From Myxococcales bacterium (lineage in GTDB: Bacteria; Myxococcota_A; Polyangia; Haliangiales; Haliangiaceae), in NCBI GenBank assembly GCA_016717005.1, contig JADJUF010000001.1, forward strand, positions 1,302,001-1,366,000: a stretch of DNA of 64,000 nucleotides, written 5' to 3'. The first letter of the stretch is position 1, and every line of letters begins with the position of its first letter. A model generated the notes under the pieces. The model saw only the letters and a list, made by a program, of their open reading frames with translations, did no database searches and was not told the DNA's origin. This document shows, one piece after another, positions 26,489-35,789 of this stretch. The translations under genes were made by a program, and so were the position numbers.

Positions 26489-27364
26489 GTGCGCTACGTC
26501 GGCAAGGTCTACCGCCCCCCGTCCGAGGCCGACGCCCTGATCGTCCAGGCCACGATCGGCTGCTCGTGGAACCACTGCACCTACTGCGACATGTACCGCG
26601 ACAAGCCGCGGTTCGCGGTGCGCGCGCTCGACGAGACCCTGGCCGATCTGCGCGGCGCCGGGGGCGCCGTCGGCGATCAGGTCGACAAGGTCTTCGTCGC
26701 CGACGGCGACGCGCTGGTGCTGCCGATGGATCACTGGCGGCCGCTCCTCGCGACCTGCCGGGCGCTGTTCCCGCGCCTGCGCCGGGTCAGCTGCTACGCC
26801 ACCGCCGGCAACGTCGCCGGCAAGACCGACGCCGAGCTGGCCGAGCTGCGCGGGCTCGGGCTGGCGCTGGTCTACATCGGCCCCGAGTCCGGCGACGACG
26901 ACACGCTGCGCCGGATCGCCAAGGGCGCCACCGCGGCCGAGCACGTCACCGCGGCCCAGCGCGCCCGCGCCGCCGGGCTCGAGGTGTCGGCGATCTTCTT
27001 GCTCGGCGCCGGCGGGGTCGCGCGCTCGGCCGAGCACGCCGCGGCCTCGGCGGCGCTCGCGACCGCGATGGACCCGCACTACCTGGCCGCGCTGACCCTG
27101 ACGATCGTGCCGACGACGCCGCTGGCCACGCTCGCGACCCGCGGTCGGTTCGAGCTGCCGACGGTCGACGGCCTCTTGCGCGAGCTGCGCACGTTCGTGG
27201 CCGAGGCCCGCCCGACCGACGCGCTGTTCCGCACCAACCACGCGTCGAACTACCTGCCGGTCGGCGGCCGCCTGCCGCGCGACGGCGCCGCCCTCGCCGC
27301 CGCGATCGATCGCGCGCTGGCCGGCGAGCTGCCGCTGCGCCCCGAGCACGCGCGTGGGTTGTGA
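26489..27364 (+). CDS. Radical SAM protein with CX4CX2C cluster motif
   Basis: The 291-aa protein starts with GTG. Its cluster motif is C25-SWNH-C30-TY-C33-DMYRDK; the first gap is four residues instead of three. This spacing is typical of one branch of Elp3/MiaB-like (COG1032-type) proteins with CxxNxCxxCxMY. KVFVADGDALVLPM and YIGPESGDDDTLRRI are the usual following strands. There is no B12-binding or C-terminal cluster domain. Function unknown. It may be co-transcribed with the radical SAM gene 52 bp upstream. Confidence 0.75.
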   Translation: MRYVGKVYRPPSEADALIVQATIGCSWNHCTYCDMYRDKPRFAVRALDETLADLRGAGGAVGDQVDKVFVADGDALVLPMDHWRPLLATCRALFPRLRRVSCYATAGNVAGKTDAELAELRGLGLALVYIGPESGDDDTLRRIAKGATAAEHVTAAQRARAAGLEVSAIFLLGAGGVARSAEHAAASAALATAMDPHYLAALTLTIVPTTPLATLATRGRFELPTVDGLLRELRTFVAEARPTDALFRTNHASNYLPVGGRLPRDGAALAAAIDRALAGELPLRPEHARGL

Positions 27365-27380
27365 GCAGGGACCGACCGCG

Positions 27381-28067
27381 TCAGCGCGGCGCGGCCTCGC
27401 GCGCCTTGTACTCGTAGTAGCGGTCGAGCACCATCTTCACGTACTGGCGCGTGCGGGTGTACGGCGGCACCTGGTTGCCGTACTTGCTCACGGCGCCAGC
27501 GCCGGCGTGGTAGGCCGCGATCGTCAGCACGAGATCGCCATCGAACTTGTTGGCGAGGATCCGCAGGAGCCGGGTGCCGCCCATGATGTTGTCGCGGGCC
27601 TCGAACACGCTGGCGACGCGCATGTCGCCCTCGACCGCCGGCATCAGCTGCATCAGGCCCTTGGCGCCGACCGCCGACACGACGTTGGGATCGTAGTCGC
27701 TCTCGACCTTGATGATCGCGCGCACCAGCGGCACCGGCAGGCGGTACAGCGCCGCCGCCTCGTAGATGTGCTCGTCGTAGCGACGGAACCGCTCGGGCGA
27801 GCGGTCCCTGGCCGGCACCGCGTCGCACCGCGCGCAGCCGCCGCGCTCGACCGACGCCTTCGAGCCACGCTCGGGCGTCGCGTCGATGAGCTTCTTCCAG
27901 CGACCGCCCCGCGGCTTGATGTTGGTGAAGTGCACGACGCCGTCGCCGTCGGTGTACGAGTAGATGTCGGCGGCGGCGGTGCCGACGATCAGCGCCGCGA
28001 CCACCGCGAGCACCACGGCCAGGCGGCGCGACGGGCGGCGGGAGCGACGACGACGACGGCGGGCCAT
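27381..28067 (-). CDS. Lytic transglycosylase (SLT domain) with DUF4124
   Basis: The 228-aa product has a very basic N-terminus, a membrane or signal helix (LAVVLAVVAALIVGTAAA), a DUF4124-like segment (DIYSYTDGDGVVHFTN) and a soluble-lytic-transglycosylase domain from about residue 95. The catalytic Glu lies in IIKVESDYDPNVVS, with GLMQLMP, RDNIMGGTRLL and AAYHAG as the usual SLT blocks. It should cleave the MurNAc-GlcNAc linkage in the periplasm. The ATG at 28067 is preferred over one 39 nt upstream because TACGAT (28083-28078) lies 10 nt before it. Confidence 0.88.
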   Translation of the reverse strand: MARRRRRRSRRPSRRLAVVLAVVAALIVGTAAADIYSYTDGDGVVHFTNIKPRGGRWKKLIDATPERGSKASVERGGCARCDAVPARDRSPERFRRYDEHIYEAAALYRLPVPLVRAIIKVESDYDPNVVSAVGAKGLMQLMPAVEGDMRVASVFEARDNIMGGTRLLRILANKFDGDLVLTIAAYHAGAGAVSKYGNQVPPYTRTRQYVKMVLDRYYEYKAREAAPR

Positions 28068-28113
28068 GGGGAGAAAAATCGTAGCAGCCGCCGACCGCCG
28101 CCGCAAAAATCGC

Positions 28114-28950
28114 CTACCGCGCGCCCCAGGCCACGGTCGGGCACCGGTCGCCCAGCTCGTAGCCAGGGGCGTGGGCGCCGAGGAGCTCGAGCCGCTCGCC
28201 CACGACCGCGCGCACCTCCGCCAGGGTCGGGAACGAGTAGGTCAAGGTCGAGCCCCGGTAGGCGTCGATGCCGTCGATCACCGCCCGGGGCCAGCCGGTG
28301 CGCGCCGCCAGCGCCGCGCGATCGGGCACCAGCGCCTCGACCGCGCGGCCGATCTCGGCCACGGCGACGTTGCGGTGCGCCGGCTGGATCGCCATCGCCA
28401 CGCGCCACTTGAGCGCGTGGAAGCTGCCGATGGCGCCGCCCGCCAGCGCCGCCGCGACCTCCGCCAACCGCTCGCAGGGCTCGGGCGCCGTGAACAGGCG
28501 CACGACCAGCCGCCCGCCCGGGGCCAGCGCCCGCGCTACCTCCGCCACCAGCACGCGGTAGTCCGCCGGGAACGCCAGGGTCGACAGCGCGCCGTCGCCG
28601 ACCACCAGATCGATCGCGCCGCCGCCGACCGGCAGGGCCCGCCAGTCGGCCTGGGCCGCGGCCGCGCCCGCGGGCGCCGTGGCCGCCGGATAGATCGACC
28701 CGATCACCGACGCCGATCGCTCGAGGGCGACCAGCGTCGTGCCCGCGGGCCACGCCGCGGTCACCAGCTCGGGCGTCACGCCGAGGACCAGCGCCCGCGG
28801 CGCGCGCGCGGTCGCGCCACGCCACGCCGCGACCTCGCGCTCGACCAGCGCCACGTCGTCCGGCCCCGGCCGGAGCGGCGCGCCGACCTGCGCCCACTGC
28901 CGGGCGTGGCGCGGCCAGTGATCGTCTCCGCGAGGCGGTTCATCGCGCAT
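28114..28950 (-). CDS. Class I SAM-dependent methyltransferase
   Basis: The 278-aa protein shows the Rossmann methyltransferase order: PRALVLGVTPEL (motif I, atypical Gly content), TTLVALERS (acidic end of strand 2), ADWRALPVGGGAIDLVVGDG (motif II region) and ALAPGGRLVVRLF (motif III). There is no sign of the substrate. It is divergent from the lipoprotein gene at 28992, with overlapping -10 hexamers: TATCCT on this strand (28968-28963) and TATGCT on the other. Confidence 0.7.
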   Translation of the reverse strand: MRDEPPRGDDHWPRHARQWAQVGAPLRPGPDDVALVEREVAAWRGATARAPRALVLGVTPELVTAAWPAGTTLVALERSASVIGSIYPAATAPAGAAAAQADWRALPVGGGAIDLVVGDGALSTLAFPADYRVLVAEVARALAPGGRLVVRLFTAPEPCERLAEVAAALAGGAIGSFHALKWRVAMAIQPAHRNVAVAEIGRAVEALVPDRAALAARTGWPRAVIDGIDAYRGSTLTYSFPTLAEVRAVVGERLELLGAHAPGYELGDRCPTVAWGAR

Positions 28951-28962
28951 GGCCCGCCCGGC

Positions 28963-28972
28963 AGGATATGCT
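28963..28972. promoter_or_regulatory. Overlapping divergent -10 hexamers
   Basis: AGGATATGCT contains TATGCT on the plus strand (28967-28972) and TATCCT on the minus strand (28968-28963). Both divergent genes probably start from this spot, so the two promoters should be mutually exclusive. Confidence 0.45.
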
Positions 28973-28991
28973 GCGCGCGAGGTCCCCCGCC

Positions 28992-30731
28992 ATGCGTCGC
29001 ACTACCTTCGCCACGGGCATCGCCCTGCCCGCGCTGCTCGCGCTGCTCCCGGCGTGCGAGAACGACGAGACCTGCACGCTGATGGTGTGCGGCACGACCT
29101 GCGTCGATCTGATGCTCGACCCGACCAACTGCGGGACCTGCGGCCACGGCTGCGTCTCGGGCGAGACCTGCGTCGCCGGCACCTGCACCCAGACGCTCGA
29201 CTGCACGCCGCCGACCCAGGCCTGCGGCGACGTCTGCGTCGACACCCAGACCTCGACCGCCCACTGCGGCGCCTGCGGCGTCGCGTGCAGCGCCGACGGC
29301 GACTGCGTCACCGGTGACTGCGCCGAGCCGCTCGCGGTGCTGCAGACCAGCTACCTCGACCGCACCGTCGACCGCGACGCGTTCGTGCTCCAGGACCGCA
29401 CGTTCGCGCTGACCCGCCTGAACACGACGATGTTCGCCGGCGGCCGCGTCCTCGACCACGCGATCCTGCCCGACGGTCGGGTGCTGGTGCTGGCGGCCCA
29501 GACCGAGGACGTGTTCGAGCTGTTCCTGGTATCGGCGCGCGGCGGCGCCTGGACCCGGCTGTCGGGGCCGCTGGTCGCCGGCGGCGACGTGCTGCCCGGC
29601 TTCGTGGTCAGCGCCGACGGCCGCAAGGTGCTCTACCGCGCCGACGCCGACGTCGACGACGTGATCGATCTGTACGCGGCCACCGTCGCCAGCCCGGGCG
29701 CCGCGGTCAAGGTCGACGGCGCGCTGACCGCCGGCGGCGAGGTGTCGTCGGTGTTCGCGCTCTCGGCCGACGGCGGGCGCGCCGCCTACGTCGCCGATCA
29801 GGACACCGACGAGCTCAACGAGGCCTACACCGTCGACCTGTCGACCGCGACCCCGGGCGCGAGCACCAAGCTCAACCCGTCGACGGTCGACAGCGTCTGG
29901 GACCTGCGCCTGAGCGCCGACGGCGGCCGCGTCGTCTATCGCGCCTACGACTCGAGCACCGGCCGCACCGCGCTCAACGTGGTCGAGACGACGACGCCCG
30001 GCGCCGCGCAGCAGATCCTCTACGCCGACGGCGCCGAGGGCCAGGTCGAGAGCTACCAGCTCACCGCCGACGGCAGCGCGGTGGTGTTCACCGGCGGCAA
30101 CCTGTTCCTGGCGACGTCGCTCTGGCGCGCCCCGCTGGCGCCGGTGGCCGACGCGACCCGGCTGGTCGACGGCACCACCGGCCCGGTCCGCGCCGACTTC
30201 CGGGTCACCGCCGACGGCGCCCGCGTCTACTACCGCCAGACCGAGGCCGGCTACGATCGGGTGTTCCGGGTCGCGGTCGCCACCCCGCTGACGCCGACCG
30301 GGCTGTCACCGGCGCCGGCCGGCCCCGACGACGAGGCCACCGACTTCGCGATCACCGCCGACCAGCGCGCGCTGGCGTTCCGCGGCGGCGCCGATGGGGC
30401 CGAGGGCGGCATCGTCCAGCCGGAGACCTTCGGGCCGCTGCCCGAGGCCGCGTACGCGCCGGCGCTGTACCACGTCGATCTGGCCGGCGCGCAGCCGGGC
30501 GCGCCGACGCTCTTGAGCCCTGCGCTGGGGCCGAGCGACGAGGGCATCGGCCGCGGCTACCGCGTCACCCGCGACGGGGTCCGGGTGCTGTACCGCGCCG
30601 ATCACGATCAGCCGAGCTTCTCCGACGCGTACCTGGCCGACGTCACCACGCCCGGCGCCGTGCGCAAGGTCAGCCCCCCGCTCGATCAGGCCAGCGACGC
30701 CACCGACGTGTCGCTGGTGACGTTGTTCTGA
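28992..30731 (+). CDS. Cys-rich lipoprotein with TolB/WD40-like propeller
   Basis: The 579-aa protein has a lipoprotein signal ending LLPAC. Two Cys-rich repeats follow (NCGTCGHGCVSGETC and HCGACGVACSADGDC), of the kind common in myxobacterial surface proteins. From about residue 120 there are six or seven propeller blades with DGxxVLYRA, DGGRAAYVADQD and DGARVYYRQ, as in TolB-like propellers. It is probably exposed at the surface; no catalytic residues are apparent. An ATG at 28968 is rejected as a start because it lies inside the -10 hexamer. The next gene starts 5 bp after the stop. Confidence 0.7.
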   Translation: MRRTTFATGIALPALLALLPACENDETCTLMVCGTTCVDLMLDPTNCGTCGHGCVSGETCVAGTCTQTLDCTPPTQACGDVCVDTQTSTAHCGACGVACSADGDCVTGDCAEPLAVLQTSYLDRTVDRDAFVLQDRTFALTRLNTTMFAGGRVLDHAILPDGRVLVLAAQTEDVFELFLVSARGGAWTRLSGPLVAGGDVLPGFVVSADGRKVLYRADADVDDVIDLYAATVASPGAAVKVDGALTAGGEVSSVFALSADGGRAAYVADQDTDELNEAYTVDLSTATPGASTKLNPSTVDSVWDLRLSADGGRVVYRAYDSSTGRTALNVVETTTPGAAQQILYADGAEGQVESYQLTADGSAVVFTGGNLFLATSLWRAPLAPVADATRLVDGTTGPVRADFRVTADGARVYYRQTEAGYDRVFRVAVATPLTPTGLSPAPAGPDDEATDFAITADQRALAFRGGADGAEGGIVQPETFGPLPEAAYAPALYHVDLAGAQPGAPTLLSPALGPSDEGIGRGYRVTRDGVRVLYRADHDQPSFSDAYLADVTTPGAVRKVSPPLDQASDATDVSLVTLF

Positions 30732-30736
30732 CGCCG

Positions 30737-32101
30737 GTGCCGGCGCGCTCGAGCCTCCGCGGCGTCGCGTGGCCGGCCATCCCCGACCCGGCCGCGGCGC
30801 GGGTCCAGGCGCTGGCGTGGCAGCTCGACCAGAGCCAGTGGTGGTCGCCCGCGCGCCTGGCCGCGCACCAGGATCAGCAGCTCGCCGAGCTCCTGCGCCA
30901 CGCCGCGACCTCGCCGCACTACCAGGCGACGTTCGCCGCCGCCGGCTGCGCGTTCACCGGCGCCGCGCCGACCGCCGACGCGTGGGCGCGGGTGCCGATC
31001 GCGTCCCGCGCCGAGCTGGTCGCGGCCGGCGACGCGCTCCTGAGCCGCGCCTACCCGGCCCAGCACGGCGCGGTCCACGACGTGCTCACCTCGCGCACCA
31101 CCGGGGCGCCGGTGCGCCTGCGCGCCACCGACCTGATGGCCAGCTTCTGGAACGCGATCACCCTGCGCGATCGCACCTGGCACCGGCGCGATCTGACCGC
31201 GCACCTCGCGGCGATCCGCCACGTCGCCGACGGCGGCGCGCCCCCCGACGGCGATCGCGCGCGCGGCTGGGGCCCGGCCACCGCGCCGCTCGCGCCCGAC
31301 GCGCCGCTGTCGCGCCTGTCGATCGCCGCGACGATCGACGCGCAGGTGGCGTGGCTGGTCCGCGCCGATCCCACCTACCTGCTGATCTACCCGAGCGCGC
31401 TCGACGCGGTGGTCCGGCGCCTGGCCGCGACCGGCCAGCGCCTGCCGTCGCTGGCGCAGGTGCGGACGATCAGCGAGGCGCTGGCGCCGGCCACCCGCGC
31501 CGCGTGCGCCGAGGTCCTCGGCGTGCCCGTGGTCGACACCTACTCGGCGCAGGAGGTCGGCTACGTCGCGCTGCAGTGCCCCGACCACGCCCACTACCAC
31601 GTCGTCGCCGAGCGGCTGCGGGTCGAGATCCTCGACGACGACGGTCAGCCGTGCCCGCCCGGCGCGACCGGCCGCGTGGTCGTCACCGACCTCCACAACT
31701 TCGCGACCCCGGTCATCCGCTACGAGCTCGGCGACTACGCCGAGGTCGGCGCGCCGTGCCCGTGCGGGCGCGGCCTGCCGGTGCTGACGCGGGTGGTCGG
31801 GCGGCGCCGGGGCCTGGTGAGCTACCCCGACGGCCGGCGCGCCTGGCCGGTGTTCACGGTCGCGTGTCGAGCCGCCGCGCGCTACCGCGAGCTGCAGCTG
31901 GTCCAGGACACCGTCGACGCCCTGCGCCTGAGGATCGTCCCCGAGGCCGGCCCGCTGACCCCCGCCGAGCGCGCCGCGCTGGTCGCCGCGCTCCAGCGCG
32001 CGCTCGCGCACCCGTTCGCGATCGCGATCGAGGAGGTCCCCGAGCTCGGGCGCAGCCCGGCCGGCAAGCTCGAGGAGTTCGTGTCGCACGTGCCGGCCTG
32101 A
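30737..32101 (+). CDS. Phenylacetate-CoA ligase-like adenylate-forming enzyme
   Basis: The 454-aa protein has the PaaK-family layout: an N-terminal helical region (LLRHAATSPHYQATF), a Thr/Ser/Gly loop LTSRTTGAPVRLR for ATP phosphate binding, TYSAQEVGYVALQCP, and LHNFATPVIRYELGDYAEVG with the Asp that contacts ribose, then CPCGRGLPVL. It should activate a carboxylate as an acyl-adenylate, and perhaps transfer it to CoA. The 5-bp gap to the upstream lipoprotein gene suggests one transcript. The substrate is unknown. It starts with GTG. Confidence 0.75.
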   Translation: MPARSSLRGVAWPAIPDPAAARVQALAWQLDQSQWWSPARLAAHQDQQLAELLRHAATSPHYQATFAAAGCAFTGAAPTADAWARVPIASRAELVAAGDALLSRAYPAQHGAVHDVLTSRTTGAPVRLRATDLMASFWNAITLRDRTWHRRDLTAHLAAIRHVADGGAPPDGDRARGWGPATAPLAPDAPLSRLSIAATIDAQVAWLVRADPTYLLIYPSALDAVVRRLAATGQRLPSLAQVRTISEALAPATRAACAEVLGVPVVDTYSAQEVGYVALQCPDHAHYHVVAERLRVEILDDDGQPCPPGATGRVVVTDLHNFATPVIRYELGDYAEVGAPCPCGRGLPVLTRVVGRRRGLVSYPDGRRAWPVFTVACRAAARYRELQLVQDTVDALRLRIVPEAGPLTPAERAALVAALQRALAHPFAIAIEEVPELGRSPAGKLEEFVSHVPA

Positions 32102-32153
32102 CCGCCGCCCGACAAAACCGCGACGGCCGGACCTCGCCCCGCATCGGATTCGG

Positions 32154-32159
32154 TATGGT
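32154..32159 (+). promoter_or_regulatory. -10 hexamer TATGGT (leaderless promoter of nadB)
   Basis: TATGGT ends 7 nt before the ATG at 32167 and overlaps the earlier in-frame ATG at 32155, favouring the downstream start. Confidence 0.55.
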
Positions 32160-32166
32160 CCAGGAC

Positions 32167-33753
<1,587 letters not shown>

Positions 33754-33951
33754 CCGGCGCGCCACGGCGCCGCCAGTTTCACACCCAGGGTAGTCAACCG
33801 CGGTTCACGGGATCGGCGCCCGCGGCCAGCCCGATCTAGATCGTAACAATATGAGATCGAAAGACTTTCCGCGGCCAGGCCGCGACCGCGCGAGGCCGGG
33901 CAACCGTCGCGCTCGACCTGGCATCGCGGTCGCAATACCCGAGCGCGTTAC

Positions 33952-34030
33952 CCTCGCAGCGTTATCTTGACGGACGGCCACAACGTTGCGAGGGGCCGCC
34001 GAGGCATTCCGCCTCGGCGGTTTGTTTTTT
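33952..34030 (+). ncRNA. Candidate small structured RNA ending in an intrinsic terminator
   Basis: CCTCGCAGCGTT (33952-33963) pairs with AACGTTGCGAGG (33982-33993) over 12 bp with one G-U, closing an 18-nt loop. The intrinsic terminator follows 2 nt later. The element lies about 200 bp past nadB and 50 bp before the next gene. It could be a separate small RNA or just the 3' end of the nadB message; no convincing promoter was found. Confidence 0.3.
33996..34030 (+). terminator. Intrinsic terminator
   Basis: A perfect 10-bp stem CCGCCGAGGC/GCCTCGGCGG with loop ATTCC is followed by TTTGTTTTTT at 34021-34030, a rare T-run in this genome. Confidence 0.85.
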
Positions 34031-34069
34031 CGGCGACCGGGTCGGCGTGCGCGCCGCACCCGGATCGCC

Positions 34070-34075
34070 TATCTT
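34070..34075 (+). promoter_or_regulatory. -10 hexamer TATCTT
   Basis: TATCTT ends 8 nt before the ATG at 34084, so the predicted leader is absent or only a few nucleotides. Confidence 0.4.
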
Positions 34076-34083
34076 CGACGAGC

Positions 34084-34833
34084 ATGGTCATCGGCTCGCG
34101 CGCGCGGCGCATCCGGATCGCCCTGGGCGCCCTCGCGCTCGCCGGCGTGGCCGGCCTGGGCTGCGCCGGCCGCCTGCGCAACCCGGCCCCGGCCCGCTCG
34201 GGCGCGACCGCGATCGTCGACGCGCTGGCCGGCGACGACCCCGCCGCGGCCTACGCGCTCCTGTCGAAGGACGCGCGGACCCGGGTCAGCTTCGAGGAGT
34301 TCCGGCTGCAGTGGCAGGCGAGCGCCGCCGAGCGCGCGTGGCAAGTGGCGCGCCTGCGCGAGGCGCTCCTGGCCGATCCCGACGCCGGCGAGCGCGCGAC
34401 GATCACGTTCGCCGACGGCAAGGCCGTCGCGCTGGTCCGCGATCAGCGGCGGTGGCGGCTCGACGCGGCGCTGGTGTCGCGCACGCGCGCCGCCCGGCCG
34501 CGCGAGGCCGTGCGGATGTTCGCCGAGGCGATCCGCGCCCACGACCTCAACGCCTTCCTGCGCTCGCTGACCCGGCGTCGGCGCCAGGGCCTGATGCGCC
34601 AGCTCGACGGCTTCCTGGCCGGCCTCGAGCGCACGGTCGAGGGCACGATCGAGGAGATCGGCACCGACCGCGCCGAGCTGCGCTGGGACGAGGGCGGCAT
34701 GCGCTACCGGATCGTCCTGCGCAAGGAGGGCGACGAGTGGCTGATCGACGACCTCCACATCCAGCTCGCGCCCAAGGACGCCCCCTCGTCGGACGACGAC
34801 GACGATCAGCCCGTGCGCGGCATCTTCGATTGA
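34084..34833 (+). CDS. Lipoprotein, unknown function
   Basis: The 249-aa protein has a signal with lipobox GLGC (Cys27). The N-terminal half (residues about 40-80) resembles an NTF2-like or DUF4440-type fold seen in small lipoproteins (AIVDALAGDDPAAAYALLS). The middle repeats a similar pattern (EAVRMFAEAIRAHDLNAFLRSL), suggesting two related halves. It ends in a run of Asp. No enzyme motif is visible. It lies directly after an intrinsic terminator and has its own -10 hexamer, so it is transcribed alone. Confidence 0.6.
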   Translation: MVIGSRARRIRIALGALALAGVAGLGCAGRLRNPAPARSGATAIVDALAGDDPAAAYALLSKDARTRVSFEEFRLQWQASAAERAWQVARLREALLADPDAGERATITFADGKAVALVRDQRRWRLDAALVSRTRAARPREAVRMFAEAIRAHDLNAFLRSLTRRRRQGLMRQLDGFLAGLERTVEGTIEEIGTDRAELRWDEGGMRYRIVLRKEGDEWLIDDLHIQLAPKDAPSSDDDDDQPVRGIFD

Positions 34834-34860
34834 GCCGCGATCGACCGCGGCGGCGATGAC

Positions 34861-35753
34861 CTACGCGTCGAGCCCCGGCGGCGGGAACGGCGCGACCGGC
34901 ACGTCCCACCGGCGCGCCAGCGCCGCGAGCCGATCGGCCGACTCGGCCGCCGACGGCCGCGCCGCCGGATCGCGGGCCAGCATCGGCACCAGGATCTCGC
35001 CCAGCTCGGGCGGGCCGGGGAACGGATCGAGCTGGCCGTCGATGATCCGCGGGCGGAAGTCGTCCGGACCGCCAAACGGATCGCGGCCGGTGGCGAACCA
35101 CCACAGCACCGCCGCCGCCGCGAACGCGTCGCTGGTCGGCGTCGGCGGATCCGACCACAGGATCTCGGGCGCGAAGAAGCCGCCGGGGGCGAAGGCACCA
35201 CCGAACTCGCCGGGGCGCCACGGGGCTCATGCGACCGGCCACAGGCGTGGGTGACTGCCGCAGTGTACGCGGTTCCGTCGACGTAGACGGTCTCCGGGCG
35301 GATCCCTGAGAGGAACACGCCCTGCTGCACGGCGGCGCTCGCGGTGCGCAGCAGCCCGTCCCCAACGCCGACCGCACGCAGCGGGTCGGCACGCCACGCC
35401 CTGCCGCGCAGCGCGCGCCCTGCTGGTCGCGTCTCGACGACGAGGACGAAGCCTTCGGTCAAGTCCTCCTCCGTGTCGACGCACGGACCATCGAGGTCAT
35501 CACCCGGCTGCGGCTGCCATGAGCCGGGGTCGACCCGCGTGACCCCCAGGAGCTTCGTCGTACCCGGGACTTCGTAGGTGATCGCGGCGACGAGCTTGTC
35601 GAGACGATGTGGCTGAACGCTCGTGATCACGAGCGGGCGCTGGTCGGCGACACGAACGCCGTCGTAGATGTCGGTCCCGAGGATCAGGCGCCGGCGGACG
35701 AGGAACTGACCGCCGCCGCAGGTGTAGTACTCAGGATAGGTGACGAGGCTCAT
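34861..35753 (-). pseudogene. Frameshifted, catalytically degenerate kinase-like gene
   Basis: Two frames together spell a ~297-aa kinase-fold protein. The first (from ATG 35753) has an N-lobe-like part (LVITSVQPHRLDKLVAA, LLGVTRVDPG), a hinge (FVLVVETRPAGRAL) and a catalytic-loop equivalent SGIRPETVYVDG, in which the HRD Asp is missing. The second has the C-lobe (GGFFAPEILWSD, AAVLWWFATGRDPFGG, LARDPAARPS). The join falls in GAGCCCCGTGG near 35225, where one extra base would restore the frame. HRD and DFG are both lost, so even the repaired product would be a pseudokinase. It lies 36 bp downstream of the DUF4157 gene in the same orientation. Confidence 0.65.
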
Positions 35754-35789
35754 GGGTCGACGTAGCTCACTGGCGGCGGCCGATCGAGT

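Noticed and set aside
28968..28991. ATG at 28968 as start of the Cys-rich lipoprotein
   Set aside because: It lies inside the TATGCT hexamer and would add residues before a complete signal peptide.
34806..35753. Reading the gene after the DUF4157 protein as one intact 315-aa protein
   Set aside because: After about residue 175 that frame turns into low-complexity Ser/Arg/Pro, while the adjacent frame holds a clean kinase C-lobe, so a frameshift is the better reading.
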